A stretch of 64,000 nt of DNA, from contig NZ_NPBY01000010.1 of NCBI RefSeq assembly GCF_002272015.1, positions 1 through 64,000 on the forward strand, given 5' to 3'. This DNA comes from Paenibacillus campinasensis (GTDB lineage Bacteria; Bacillota; Bacilli; Paenibacillales; Paenibacillaceae). The stretch's first letter is position 1. Every line of letters starts with the position of its first letter. Both the position numbers and the translations under genes were made by a program. Shown in pieces: positions 17,446-25,458 of this stretch. A model generated the notes under the pieces. It saw only the letters and a program-made list of their open reading frames with translations. It did not search any database and had not been told where the DNA came from.

Positions 17446-17589
17446 TTATTTTCTCGGTTTTGGAGGCATAATGACATCCAGTACCGTTGCGTCCTTGCCC
17501 CATTCTTTTTGCCATTGCTTCAGCATAATCCGGATTTGCCAAGCTTGTCCCACCATATGAAAGGAATTTGTTCCTTTGTAGCTCTTCAT
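17446..17589 (-). CDS. mciZ: Probable MciZ, mother-cell inhibitor of FtsZ
   Basis: A 47-residue ORF with an AAGGA ribosome site just upstream of ATG 17589. Its centre, HMVGQAWQIRIMLKQWQ (11-27), aligns with the B. subtilis MciZ core VGKAWEIRAKLKEYG that caps FtsZ filaments. The start MKSYKG and the short basic end KPRK are also compatible. In B. subtilis mciZ is made in the mother cell under SigE; here it diverges from nudF. Overlapping longer frames on the same strand are shadows. The identification rests on motif similarity from memory, not a search. Confidence 0.7.
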   Translation of the reverse strand: MKSYKGTNSFHMVGQAWQIRIMLKQWQKEWGKDATVLDVIMPPKPRK

Positions 17590-17595
17590 GGCTCG

Positions 17596-17625
17596 TTCCT
17601 TCTTTCTCGCGAAATTTGATATAAT
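17596..17625 (+). promoter_or_regulatory. Candidate promoter for nudF
   Basis: TTCCTT (17596-17601), 18 bases, perfect TATAAT (17620-17625), 58 bases before nudF. The -35 box is weak. Confidence 0.4.
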
Positions 17626-17683
17626 ACACCTTATGCAATAGCATGGACAAAGATGCCACGTATCAGACAAAGGAGGCCATGAT

Positions 17684-18265
17684 ATGAGCGATATCGGCAG
17701 CAAGAACGGGCACGTCCCGAACGCAAGGCTGGAGGAGACCACACTGTCAACGAACAACATCTTCAGCGGAAAGATCATCTCACTTCAGGTGGACACGGTT
17801 CGTCTTCCGAACGGAAATACAGCGACCCGTGAAGTGGTGAGACACCCGGGAGCTGTGGCGGTACTGGCCTTGAAGGATCAAAAAATGCTTGTTGTTGACC
17901 AATACAGACAGCCGCTGGGACGCTGCGAGGTGGAGATCCCGGCAGGAAAGCTGGAGCCTGGCGAAGACCCGCTGGAAGCGGCCAAGCGCGAGCTGGAGGA
18001 AGAGACGGGGTATACGTGCGGCTCGATTCGAAAGCTGCATTCTTTCTATACATCCCCCGGCTTTGCGGATGAAGTTATTCATCTCTATCTGGCCGAAGAT
18101 TTAACGCGAGGCGACATGAATCCCGACGAAGACGAATTTCTGGAAATGGCCGAGATCACACTTGAGGAAGCCTACCAGCTGATTCAGGAGGAGCGCATCA
18201 GCGATGCGAAGACGATCCTCGCGGTATATGCCTGGAATATGTACAGCCTGACGGGAAAGATCTGA
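17684..18265 (+). CDS. nudF: ADP-ribose pyrophosphatase, Nudix family
   Basis: Hydrolyses ADP-ribose and related nucleoside diphosphate sugars to AMP and sugar phosphate. 193 aa. The Nudix box is intact at residues 88-110: GKLEPGEDPLEAAK followed by RELEEETGY, giving G-x5-E-x7-REUxEExGU. The DQYRQPLGRCEVEIPAG segment before it is typical of the ADP-ribose subgroup. It starts behind AAAGGAGG. Its stop overlaps the next ATG by one base, so it is coupled to the EndoQ gene. Confidence 0.9.
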   Translation: MSDIGSKNGHVPNARLEETTLSTNNIFSGKIISLQVDTVRLPNGNTATREVVRHPGAVAVLALKDQKMLVVDQYRQPLGRCEVEIPAGKLEPGEDPLEAAKRELEEETGYTCGSIRKLHSFYTSPGFADEVIHLYLAEDLTRGDMNPDEDEFLEMAEITLEEAYQLIQEERISDAKTILAVYAWNMYSLTGKI

Positions 18266-19482
18266 TGATGAGCACGGACAATACAGCTTCTCACCAGCAA
18301 GAACTCACGCAATTTTTCTGTGATCTTCATATTCACATCGGCCGGGCAACCAACGGACAGGCGGTCAAGATCAGCGCCAGCAACAATCTGACCTTCGAGA
18401 ACATTGCAGTCGAAAGCTCGGAGCGCAAAGGGATCCAGATGACCGGAATCATTGATTGTCATTCTCCCTCCGTTCAGGAGGATATTATGGCCTGCCTGGA
18501 CAGCGGGATTATGAGGGAGCTGGCCGGAGGCGGCATCGCCTACCGGGATACGGTCATTGTGCTGGGCAGCGAGATCGAGGTTCGGGGGCCAGGCCGGGGA
18601 GCGGCGCATGTGCTGGCCTATTTTCCATCCCTCAACATGATGCAGGACTTTACAGGCTGGATGGCCCGTTATATGAAAAATATCCAGCTCAGCTCGCAGC
18701 GCATCTATGTCTCGCCGAGAGAGCTTCAGCAAGAGGTGACCGACCGGGGCGGGATACTTATTCCCGCCCATGTGTTTACGCCTCATAAAGGGCTCTACGG
18801 CAGCATGACCGATCGGCTGGCCGACGTGTTTGATCCGGGTGGCATATCCGGCATCGAGCTTGGATTGAGTGCGGATTCCGCGATGGCCGGATTGATCTCG
18901 GAGCTGGACTCGTATTCCTTTCTCAGCAATTCCGATGCCCACTCCCTAGGCAAGATTGGCCGGGAGTACAACCGGATCGCGATGAAGGAGCCGTCCTTTG
19001 CAGAGTTCAAGCGGGCGCTGGAGCGAAGAGACGGCCGCAGAGTAACCGCGAACTACGGATTGAACCCGAGGCTCGGTAAATATCACCGGACCTATTGCTC
19101 GGGGTGTGAGAGCATTATGGACGAGGCGGATGCGGCCTCACAGGAAGGGCGATGCCCTTATTGCGGCAGCACCAAGCTTGTGGGTGGCGTGCTCGACCGC
19201 ATCCTGAGCTTCGCAGATCGCACCGAGCCGATCATTCCTGCGTTTCGTCCGCCCTATCATTACCAGATTCCGCTTGAGTTCATTCCCGGACTCGGGAAAT
19301 CGGCGATGAAGAAGCTGCTGGACGCCTTTGGGACGGAGATGGCGATATTACACCGAGCTTCGGAGACAGAGCTGGCAGCCGTGGCTGGAGAGGCGCTGGC
19401 GGAGAGCATTATACAAGCCCGAAACGGGACGCTGCAGTTAGCATCCGGTGGCGGGGGGACATACGGGAAAGTGATGAAATGA
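18265..19482 (+). CDS. Endonuclease Q family protein (deaminated-DNA repair)
   Basis: PHP-domain nuclease of 405 aa. The metal-binding PHP start FFCDLHIHIGRATNGQAVKI is followed by GIIDCHSPS and later HVFTPHKG and SNSDAHSLG, which carry further His/Asp ligands. A zinc ribbon follows (YCSGCE and CPYCGS, about residues 278-310) and a C-terminal helix-hairpin-helix-like segment (IPGLGKSAMKKLLDAFG). EndoQ enzymes nick DNA 5' of uracil, hypoxanthine and other damaged bases. They are known from archaea and some Bacillus. Coupled to nudF, which also deals with damaged nucleotides. Confidence 0.82.
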   Translation: MMSTDNTASHQQELTQFFCDLHIHIGRATNGQAVKISASNNLTFENIAVESSERKGIQMTGIIDCHSPSVQEDIMACLDSGIMRELAGGGIAYRDTVIVLGSEIEVRGPGRGAAHVLAYFPSLNMMQDFTGWMARYMKNIQLSSQRIYVSPRELQQEVTDRGGILIPAHVFTPHKGLYGSMTDRLADVFDPGGISGIELGLSADSAMAGLISELDSYSFLSNSDAHSLGKIGREYNRIAMKEPSFAEFKRALERRDGRRVTANYGLNPRLGKYHRTYCSGCESIMDEADAASQEGRCPYCGSTKLVGGVLDRILSFADRTEPIIPAFRPPYHYQIPLEFIPGLGKSAMKKLLDAFGTEMAILHRASETELAAVAGEALAESIIQARNGTLQLASGGGGTYGKVMK

Positions 19483-19577
19483 AGCGGCGTTACAGCATCC
19501 GGGTGGTGTCGCTTCTTGGCGACAAGGGATGACGAGTGGGCTATACGAAGAACCACACGCTCGATTGATATAAGAAA

Positions 19578-19607
19578 GTCATAGAAAAGAGACCGTCTTC
19601 ATAGAGT
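19578..19607 (+). promoter_or_regulatory. Candidate SigE promoter of spoIIM
   Basis: GTCATAG (19578-19584), 15 bases, CATAGAGT (19600-19607). The -10 matches the CATAnnnT form used by the mother-cell sigma factor SigE, which drives spoIIM in B. subtilis. Confidence 0.4.
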
Positions 19608-19638
19608 AGAGTAGACCCATGAAAGGAGACGCTACTCT

Positions 19639-20283
19639 ATGCATTCATTCCGCAAAGCCTTCAAGGATCAGGCCCCGCTCTATGTTTTTGTTGCCGTCTT
19701 GTTTTTGGTAGGCGTGCTGTTCGGAGCGATGATGGTCAGTGCGCTGTCACTGGAGCAGCAGCAGGATATCGCGCGATACTTGAACCATTTTTTTGTTAAT
19801 CTTCATGAAGGCGGCCCAGCGAGCGGACAATCCAGTTTCTGGGAGATTGCTTCCCTTCATCTGAAATGGATCGGGTTGATATGGATATTAGGCTTGTCAG
19901 TGATCGGGCTGCCGGGCATTCTTATATTGGACTTTTTGAAGGGTGTGCTGATCGGGTTTACCGTCGGATATTTGGTCGGCCAATATTCATGGAGCGGACT
20001 GCTGTTTGCCCTCGTGTCGGTCGCCCCGCAAAATATGCTGATGATCCCTATCGTCATGATGTGCAGCGTGACGGCCATCCATTTCTCCCTTTATATGATA
20101 CGCAACCGGCTGCTGGTGCAGCGGGGCGGAAGCTTGGCTAAGCCGCTGATGTCCTATGCGATAACGACCGGGGTTATGGCTCTGGCGACGCTGGCAGCAG
20201 CCTCGTTTGAGATGTGGGTGACCCCTAGCATGATGAGGTGGGTGACGCCGATGCTGGTTCAGGCCACGAATCTTGCCTTCTAG
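19639..20283 (+). CDS. spoIIM: Stage II sporulation protein M
   Basis: Polytopic membrane protein of 214 aa from the SpoIID-SpoIIM-SpoIIP engulfment complex, acting in the mother-cell membrane to bring peptidoglycan hydrolases to the septum. Hydrophobic segments include PLYVFVAVLFLVGVLFGAMM, LKWIGLIWILGLSVIGLPGI and LGGP-like loops later in the chain. It starts at ATG 19639 behind GAAAGGAG. Its position before fur matches the B. subtilis order. Confidence 0.92.
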   Translation: MHSFRKAFKDQAPLYVFVAVLFLVGVLFGAMMVSALSLEQQQDIARYLNHFFVNLHEGGPASGQSSFWEIASLHLKWIGLIWILGLSVIGLPGILILDFLKGVLIGFTVGYLVGQYSWSGLLFALVSVAPQNMLMIPIVMMCSVTAIHFSLYMIRNRLLVQRGGSLAKPLMSYAITTGVMALATLAAASFEMWVTPSMMRWVTPMLVQATNLAF

Positions 20284-20292
20284 CAAAACCGA

Positions 20293-20322
20293 TTGACTTT
20301 GTTTGTAAAGTCCCCCTATAAT
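20293..20322 (+). promoter_or_regulatory. SigA promoter of fur
   Basis: TTGACT (20293-20298), 18 bases, perfect TATAAT (20317-20322), 51 bases before the fur start. Confidence 0.75.
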
Positions 20323-20372
20323 GAAGGAAGTGACCATTTTACGTGGTGTGATTTCCAAGGGGGAGGGAAACG

Positions 20373-20837
20373 ATGGAAGCGCGGATCGACAAAATTAAAC
20401 AGCAGTTACAATCCCAAGGCTATAAACTAACGCCCCAAAGGGAAGCCACGGTAAGCGTATTGTTGGAGAATGAAGACGACCACCTTAGCGCCGAGGATGT
20501 GTTTATGCTCGTTAAAGAGAAGGCTCCTGAGATCGGTCTGGCTACCGTGTACCGTACCCTTGAGCTCCTGAGCGAGCTGCATGTTGTGGAGAAAATCAAC
20601 TTTGGCGACGGCGTCGCCCGCTATGATCTCAGAACCGATACCTCGAAACATCATCATCATCATCTGATATGTACTCAATGCGGAAGCATGGACGAAATTC
20701 GTGAGGATTGGCTTGGACCATTAGAGGAGCGGCTGGAGCGCGAATTTAATTTTACCGTATACGACCATCGGCTTGATTTCCACGGGATATGCTACCGTTG
20801 CAAGGAAAAGGGCAAGAATGATACGGATAAATCCTAA
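20373..20837 (+). CDS. fur: Ferric uptake regulator Fur
   Basis: Iron-responsive repressor of 154 aa. N-terminal winged helix (YKLTPQREATVSVLLENEDDH, then LSAEDVFMLVKEKAPEIGLATVYRTLELL). The C-terminal dimerisation domain has the His-rich metal site SKHHHHHLICTQCG and a second Cys pair CYRCK for structural zinc. It resembles B. subtilis Fur more than PerR or Zur (RIDKIKQQL start, INFGDGVARYDLR, DHRLDFHGIC), and its chromosomal position next to spoIIM, yqzK and xerD agrees. Confidence 0.9.
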   Translation: MEARIDKIKQQLQSQGYKLTPQREATVSVLLENEDDHLSAEDVFMLVKEKAPEIGLATVYRTLELLSELHVVEKINFGDGVARYDLRTDTSKHHHHHLICTQCGSMDEIREDWLGPLEERLEREFNFTVYDHRLDFHGICYRCKEKGKNDTDKS

Positions 20838-20879
20838 CTCATAATCGATCACCTGCAGTGATTCCTAACGATCACGGCG

Positions 20880-20916
20880 AGCCCTCATCCGGCGATCCTT
20901 CCGGGAGGGCTTTTTA
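20880..20916 (+). terminator. Terminator of fur
   Basis: AGCCCTC (20880-20886) pairs with GAGGGCT (20905-20911), with an inner CCGG/CCGG and a following TTTTTAT tract. Confidence 0.75.
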
Positions 20917-21080
20917 TATGAAGATAGGATTCTTGTACATATAGAAGGGATTAGGAGAGTAGATTCCATAAGAACGTATACGCTAGCGGACGGTGCGAAA
21001 CAGTGCGAACGGTCATATTTGTGCAGGACGGGACATAGTTTGGGAATGATCAGGTATTTCACGAAGGTGAGGCGCTGCCA

Positions 21081-21314
21081 GTGATTATATCCATTCGCAA
21101 AATGATCTCCTTGATTCGCTTTGTTGCATGTTTTGCCGTGCTGACGGTGTTCTTCTATTATGTACTGGACTGGGTGGGCGATTGGGTCAATCCGTCCAAT
21201 CCGTACCAGGTGCCAAGCGGACAGGCTGTGAAGGCATTTCAGCCCGAGAGCACGATGGACAGCCAATATTCACCGGCGATGCGGCTGAAGCTGTTCTATT
21301 GGTATGGGGAATAA
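21081..21314 (+). CDS. yqzK: YqzK family (DUF4227) small membrane protein
   Basis: 77 aa with one membrane segment near residues 10-30 (IRFVACFAVLTVFFYYVLDW) and a C-terminal part containing NPYQVPSGQAVKAF and a terminal FYWYGE. The start GTG 21081 follows AAGGTGAGG. The gene is conserved in position between fur and xerD in bacilli; function is unknown. 45 bases separate it from xerD. Confidence 0.78.
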   Translation: MIISIRKMISLIRFVACFAVLTVFFYYVLDWVGDWVNPSNPYQVPSGQAVKAFQPESTMDSQYSPAMRLKLFYWYGE

Positions 21315-21359
21315 GCGGCATACTAGCGGAACCGGAACAGGAAAAAGCGGGGATAACAG

Positions 21360-22253
21360 ATGGAACCATATTTGGGAGCCTACATGTCTTATTTGGAAGA
21401 TGAAAAAGGACTTTCGAAGAATACAATCGAATCCTATAAAACAGATATCGCCGGATTTATCGCGTTTGCTGCCGAGCGGGGCATCGTGCATCCGCAAGAG
21501 GTGAACCGGGCGCTGCCCAGCCTCTATATCGGAAGCCTCAAGCAGCAGGGACGCGCATCGTCTTCCTTGCTGCGGTGCATGGCGGCGCTTCGCTCCTTCT
21601 TCCGGTATTTGGTGCGTCAATCGGTCATTGTGCAAGACCCTACGCTGTTTATGGACACGCCCAAGCCGGAGCGCAAGCAGCCGCGGGCGCTGACGACGGC
21701 CCAGGTGGACAAGCTGCTCTCCATGCCTGATCCGGGGACGCCACACGGCGCAAGGGACAAGGCGATGCTGGAGCTGCTCTATGCATCGGGCATCAAGGTG
21801 TCCGAGCTGGTGTCCCTGAACGTCGGGGATGTCGATACAAGCATGCGGTTTATGCGCTGTGTCGGCAGCGGAGGCAAGGAGCGCATCGTTCCGATCAGCC
21901 CGGGGGCTGCGCATTCGGTCGAGGTTTACCTGGACGGCATGCGAGGCCGCATGCTGAAGCCGGACCGGGAGGCAGAGGCTTTATTTTTGAACAATCTGGG
22001 AACACGAATGACAAGGCAGGGCTTTTGGAAGATTATGAAAAAGCATGGCGAAGCTGCCGGAATCGAGGAGGAAATTAACCCGCATACGCTGCGCCACTCC
22101 TTTGCACTGCATCTGCTGGAGAACGGTGCAGATCTGAGGTCCGTTCAGGAGTTGCTGGGTCATTCTGACTTGTCGACGACCCAGATGTACCAGGCGCCCA
22201 AGAAGAGCATGAAAGAGGTCTACGATCGCTTTCATCCGAAATCGGGCGAATAG
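21360..22253 (+). CDS. xerD: Tyrosine recombinase XerD with Lys at the first catalytic Arg
   Basis: Site-specific recombinase of 297 aa that with a partner resolves chromosome dimers at dif. N-terminal SAM-like domain (1-105) and C-terminal catalytic domain. Visible active-site residues: K173 in VGSGGKERIVP, H242 and R245 in HTLRHSFALHLL, H268 in LLGHSDLSTTQ, and nucleophile Y277. The first catalytic arginine, expected in (T/S)G(L/I)RVSEL, is Lys146 here (SGIKVSEL, codon AAG at 21795-21797). The usual YTHV after the nucleophile region is YQAP. The reading frame is intact. Position between yqzK and punA supports XerD identity. Confidence 0.88.
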   Translation: MEPYLGAYMSYLEDEKGLSKNTIESYKTDIAGFIAFAAERGIVHPQEVNRALPSLYIGSLKQQGRASSSLLRCMAALRSFFRYLVRQSVIVQDPTLFMDTPKPERKQPRALTTAQVDKLLSMPDPGTPHGARDKAMLELLYASGIKVSELVSLNVGDVDTSMRFMRCVGSGGKERIVPISPGAAHSVEVYLDGMRGRMLKPDREAEALFLNNLGTRMTRQGFWKIMKKHGEAAGIEEEINPHTLRHSFALHLLENGADLRSVQELLGHSDLSTTQMYQAPKKSMKEVYDRFHPKSGE

Positions 22254-22342
22254 ATATTGTGCCAATTGTGTTCGGACTCCGGCCGATTGGGGTAATCTAT
22301 AATTATATAGAAGAAATTAATACATTTGTGAGGAGAACTATA

Positions 22343-23167
22343 ATGACAACAATAAATCAAGAAACGATCAAAGCAGCTGCAGCATACATAGCGCAGCAAA
22401 CGACGATCAAGCCGGAAATCGGACTCATTCTCGGATCAGGTCTTGGCGTGCTTGCTGATTTAATGGAGGATACGGTATCGATCGCTTATACGGACATTCC
22501 TCATTTCCCGGTATCCACCGTGGAAGGGCATGAAGGCGAGCTGCTGCTGGGCAATATCCAGGGACGCCCTGTCGTCATGATGAAGGGCCGCTTCCATATG
22601 TATGAAGGCTATGGTCCGGAAGTAACCGCATTTCCTGTCCGCGTCATGAAGGAGCTCGGGGTCAAGAGCCTGCTGGTTACCAATGCGGCGGGAGGCGTGA
22701 ACCTGTCCTATCAGCCGGGAGATCTGATGCTGATTTCGGATCATCTGAATCTGACCGGGCGCAATCCGCTGGTCGGGCCGAATGATTCGGCGCTTGGCGT
22801 TCGCTTCCCGGACATGTCTGAAGCCTACAGCCGCAGATTGCGCCAGGTAGCCAAGGAGGTGGCTGTCAGTCAGGGCATCGTTCTTCGCGAAGGCGTGTAT
22901 GCCGGTCTGCTCGGTCCGACGTATGAGACGCCGGCTGAAATTGTGATGCTGCGCACGCTCGGAGCCGATGCGGTCGGCATGTCCACGGTATCCGAAGTGA
23001 TTGTTGCAAGGCATGCAGGCATTGAAGTGCTTGGCATTTCCTGCATCAGCAACATGGCGGCAGGCATTTTGGATCAGCCGCTGTCTCATGAAGAAGTGAT
23101 GGAGACCGCAGAGAAGGTGAGAGAGAAATTTTTGGGACTGGTCATGGGCATCATCCCGAACATGTAA
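22343..23167 (+). CDS. punA: Purine nucleoside phosphorylase (PNP/MTAP family)
   Basis: Phosphorolyses purine (deoxy)nucleosides for salvage; 274 aa, trimeric PNP family. Signatures: LILGSGLGVLADL phosphate loop, GRFHMYEGYGPEVTAFPVR, VTNAAGGVN and the base/ribose site TYETPAEIVMLRTLGADAVG followed by MSTVSEV. I start at ATG 22343 behind GAGGAG; the upstream frame to 22259 lacks a ribosome site. A TATAAT lies at 22298-22303. In B. subtilis drm (phosphopentomutase) separates xerD from this gene; it is absent here. Confidence 0.92.
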   Translation: MTTINQETIKAAAAYIAQQTTIKPEIGLILGSGLGVLADLMEDTVSIAYTDIPHFPVSTVEGHEGELLLGNIQGRPVVMMKGRFHMYEGYGPEVTAFPVRVMKELGVKSLLVTNAAGGVNLSYQPGDLMLISDHLNLTGRNPLVGPNDSALGVRFPDMSEAYSRRLRQVAKEVAVSQGIVLREGVYAGLLGPTYETPAEIVMLRTLGADAVGMSTVSEVIVARHAGIEVLGISCISNMAAGILDQPLSHEEVMETAEKVREKFLGLVMGIIPNM

Positions 23168-23223
23168 CAACGCATCAGGTTTGCAGGTTGATGAGATTTT
23201 GACGCCTGTGCGGCCTTTCAGTG

Positions 23224-23262
23224 ATAGACCAATCGGAGCAACTTCCGGTTGGTCTATTTTTA
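23224..23262 (+). terminator. Terminator of punA
   Basis: ATAGACCAATCGG (23224-23236) pairs with CCGGTTGGTCTAT (23245-23257), followed by TTTTTAG. Confidence 0.85.
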
Positions 23263-23359
23263 GTTGTGCCCGATTGGAATAATTTGCTTACATCCTGACG
23301 ACAATGAATAGAGACCCGTATGTGAACGGGATGATCTATATTTCAGGAGGGGACGGATT

Positions 23360-24547
23360 GTGAAAAAAGCGTTGTTTACCGGGATACTGGCCGCGATTGT
23401 CGGCTTGGTTGGCGGGACATCCCCTGGTTATGCCGCGGATGACAAGAGCGCAAATGCCGGAAGCACACAGGAGCTTGCACCGAGCGCGCGTTCTGCCATA
23501 TTGCTCGACGCGGATACCGGAACCATCATTTATGAGAAAAACAGCCATGATAAGCTGCCTCCCGCAAGTATTACCAAAATTATGACGATGCTGCTGACGA
23601 TGGAGGCGATTGAGGACGGACGGCTGAAATGGACAGACAAGGTCCGGACCAGCGAATATGCAGCGTCGATGGGCGGATCACAGATTTTCCTCGAGCCCGG
23701 GGAAGAGATGACCGTGGAAGAGATGCTCAAAGGAATTGCGATGGCTTCCGGCAATGATGCCTCTGTGGCCATGGCTGAGAAGATCGCCGGCTCTGAAGAA
23801 GCATTCGTGCAGATGATGAATGACAAGGCCGCCGAGCTCGGCATGAAAAACACCCATTTCGTGAATTGCAACGGTCTCCCGGCGGCGGATCACTACACAA
23901 CCGCGCATGACATTGCTCTCATGAGCCGTGAGCTGCTCAAGTATGAGGAAATCACGAAATATACGGGAGCCTATCAAGATTATTTAAGACAGGATACGCC
24001 GAAGCCATTCTGGCTCGTCAATACGAACAAGCTCGTGCGGTTCTATTCGGGCGCTGACGGCTTAAAGACCGGGTATACGTCGGAGGCGAAGTTCTGTCTG
24101 TCGGCTACGGCCAAGCGGGACGGGCTGCGTGCAGTCGCGGTCGTGATGGGCGCCCCGGACACGAAGACGAGGAACAGCGATATTTCCCGGATGTTTGATT
24201 ACGCTTTTTCGCAGTACAGCATGCACTCGATCTTCAAGACGGGGGAAGTGCTGGGCACCGTCAAGATTCAGAAGGGGAAAGTGCCTGAGCTTGCGCTCCA
24301 GGCCGAGAAGGATTATAGCGTCCTTGTGAAAAAAGGAGGCAAAACGACCGAGCTTCGGCACGAAATTCATTTCGTGGAGGATCTGAAAGCGCCGGTGGAC
24401 AAGGGGCAGATCATTGGCAAGCTGTCGGTTTATCAAGGCGAGCAGCTGGTCAAGGAGTTTGAACTGGCCTCCCCGGTGTCTGTGAAGAAGGCCGGCTTCT
24501 GGAATCTGTTCAAGCGTACGACAAGCAAGTTGTTTGATGTAGATTGA
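23360..24547 (+). CDS. dacF: D-alanyl-D-alanine carboxypeptidase DacF
   Basis: Penicillin-binding protein 5 family enzyme of 395 aa, trimming peptidoglycan pentapeptides; DacF acts in the forespore. Signal peptide to about residue 25 (GYA then ADDKS). Catalytic triad motifs: S70-I-T-K73, SGN in ASGNDASVAMAE, and KTG in LKTGYTSEAKF. A C-terminal beta-domain and an amphipathic end FWNLFKRTTSKLF would bind the membrane. GTG start behind AGGAGGGG. Upstream, GAATA (23306-23310) and GGATGATCTA (23329-23338) are weak SigF-like elements. The spoIIA operon follows 91 bases downstream. Confidence 0.92.
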   Translation: MKKALFTGILAAIVGLVGGTSPGYAADDKSANAGSTQELAPSARSAILLDADTGTIIYEKNSHDKLPPASITKIMTMLLTMEAIEDGRLKWTDKVRTSEYAASMGGSQIFLEPGEEMTVEEMLKGIAMASGNDASVAMAEKIAGSEEAFVQMMNDKAAELGMKNTHFVNCNGLPAADHYTTAHDIALMSRELLKYEEITKYTGAYQDYLRQDTPKPFWLVNTNKLVRFYSGADGLKTGYTSEAKFCLSATAKRDGLRAVAVVMGAPDTKTRNSDISRMFDYAFSQYSMHSIFKTGEVLGTVKIQKGKVPELALQAEKDYSVLVKKGGKTTELRHEIHFVEDLKAPVDKGQIIGKLSVYQGEQLVKEFELASPVSVKKAGFWNLFKRTTSKLFDVD

Positions 24548-24576
24548 TAGCAGTTTTCTTCTAGTTTTGTCGCGGG

Positions 24577-24606
24577 GCAGGAATGTCTTTTCACCATGTA
24601 GAAATT
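24577..24606 (+). promoter_or_regulatory. SigH-type promoter of the spoIIA operon
   Basis: GCAGGAATG (24577-24585), 12 bases, GTAGAAATT (24598-24606), close to the SigH consensus RnAGGAwww and RnnGAATww. A TGTCG core (24568-24572) just upstream may be a partial 0A box. In B. subtilis spoIIA is driven by SigH with Spo0A~P. Confidence 0.6.
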
Positions 24607-24638
24607 GTTGTTCAAGTCAGGGAGGAGAGTGAGCAAAC

Positions 24639-24992
24639 ATGAATCTGCATGTGGATATGGAGCATCACAGACATGTCCTGATCGTCCGTTTGTCCGGTGA
24701 ACTGGATCATCATACGGCCGATCATGTCCGAATCATGCTGGATGATGCCATCACAAAACGTCAGACGGAGCATCTGGTGATGAGTCTGAAGAATCTGGAG
24801 TTTATGGACAGCTCCGGCCTGGGCGTCATCCTGGGTCGGTATAAATCGATCAAGCATAAGGGCGGCAAGATGGCGCTCTGTGACGTCAAACCGCAGGTAT
24901 ACCGCCTGCTGGAGATGTCGGGGCTGTTCAAAATTATGCCGATCTACGAAAACGAGGGGACCGCACTCTCGGGTCTGGAGGTGGTGTCATGA
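24639..24992 (+). CDS. spoIIAA: Anti-anti-sigma factor SpoIIAA
   Basis: STAS-domain protein of 117 aa that releases SigF by binding SpoIIAB. The phosphorylatable S58 lies in [15 protein letters not shown]. The start follows GGAGGAG; the end overlaps spoIIAB by four bases (ATGA). First gene of the spoIIAA-spoIIAB-sigF operon. Confidence 0.96.
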   Translation: MNLHVDMEHHRHVLIVRLSGELDHHTADHVRIMLDDAITKRQTEHLVMSLKNLEFMDSSGLGVILGRYKSIKHKGGKMALCDVKPQVYRLLEMSGLFKIMPIYENEGTALSGLEVVS

Positions 24993-25447
24993 GTGAGGCT
25001 CAAGCACAGCACAATTTCATGACGCTGGAATTTGCTGCAAGGTCGGAGAACGAATCTTTCGCCCGCGTCGCTGTGGCTGCCTTTGTATCCCAGCTGGACC
25101 CGACGATGGACGAGCTTAGCGACCTAAAAACCGTAGTATCCGAAGCGGTGACCAACTGTATCATCCATGGCTATGACAGCAACCCCGAAGGCGTTGTCCG
25201 AATCGAGGCAGGGATTGACGGGGATATGATCACGCTGCTGATCGAGGACAAGGGAGCGGGCATTGAGGATCTGGAGATGGCGAAGCAGCCGCTCTATACC
25301 TCCAAACCTGAGCTTGAGCGCTCCGGTATGGGCTTTACCATCATGGAGAACTTCATGGACGAATTTGAAGTGGTCAGCGAGCCCGGCAAGGGGACGTCGA
25401 TCAGAATGAAGAAGAGGATCGAATCCAAGAAAGCTTTATATAATTAG
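24989..25447 (+). CDS. spoIIAB: Anti-sigma F factor and kinase SpoIIAB
   Basis: GHKL-type ATP-binding serine kinase of 152 aa; it holds SigF inactive and phosphorylates SpoIIAA. N box: [19 protein letters not shown]1: [13 protein letters not shown]2: [16 protein letters not shown]. The ADP/ATP lid lies between. Start codon overlaps the spoIIAA stop. Confidence 0.96.
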   Translation: MSEAQAQHNFMTLEFAARSENESFARVAVAAFVSQLDPTMDELSDLKTVVSEAVTNCIIHGYDSNPEGVVRIEAGIDGDMITLLIEDKGAGIEDLEMAKQPLYTSKPELERSGMGFTIMENFMDEFEVVSEPGKGTSIRMKKRIESKKALYN

Positions 25448-25458
25448 GGGTTGGACAA

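Noticed and set aside
17441..17659. 72-aa minus-strand frame overlapping mciZ
   Set aside because: Different frame from the MciZ-like ORF; no ribosome site or recognisable motif.
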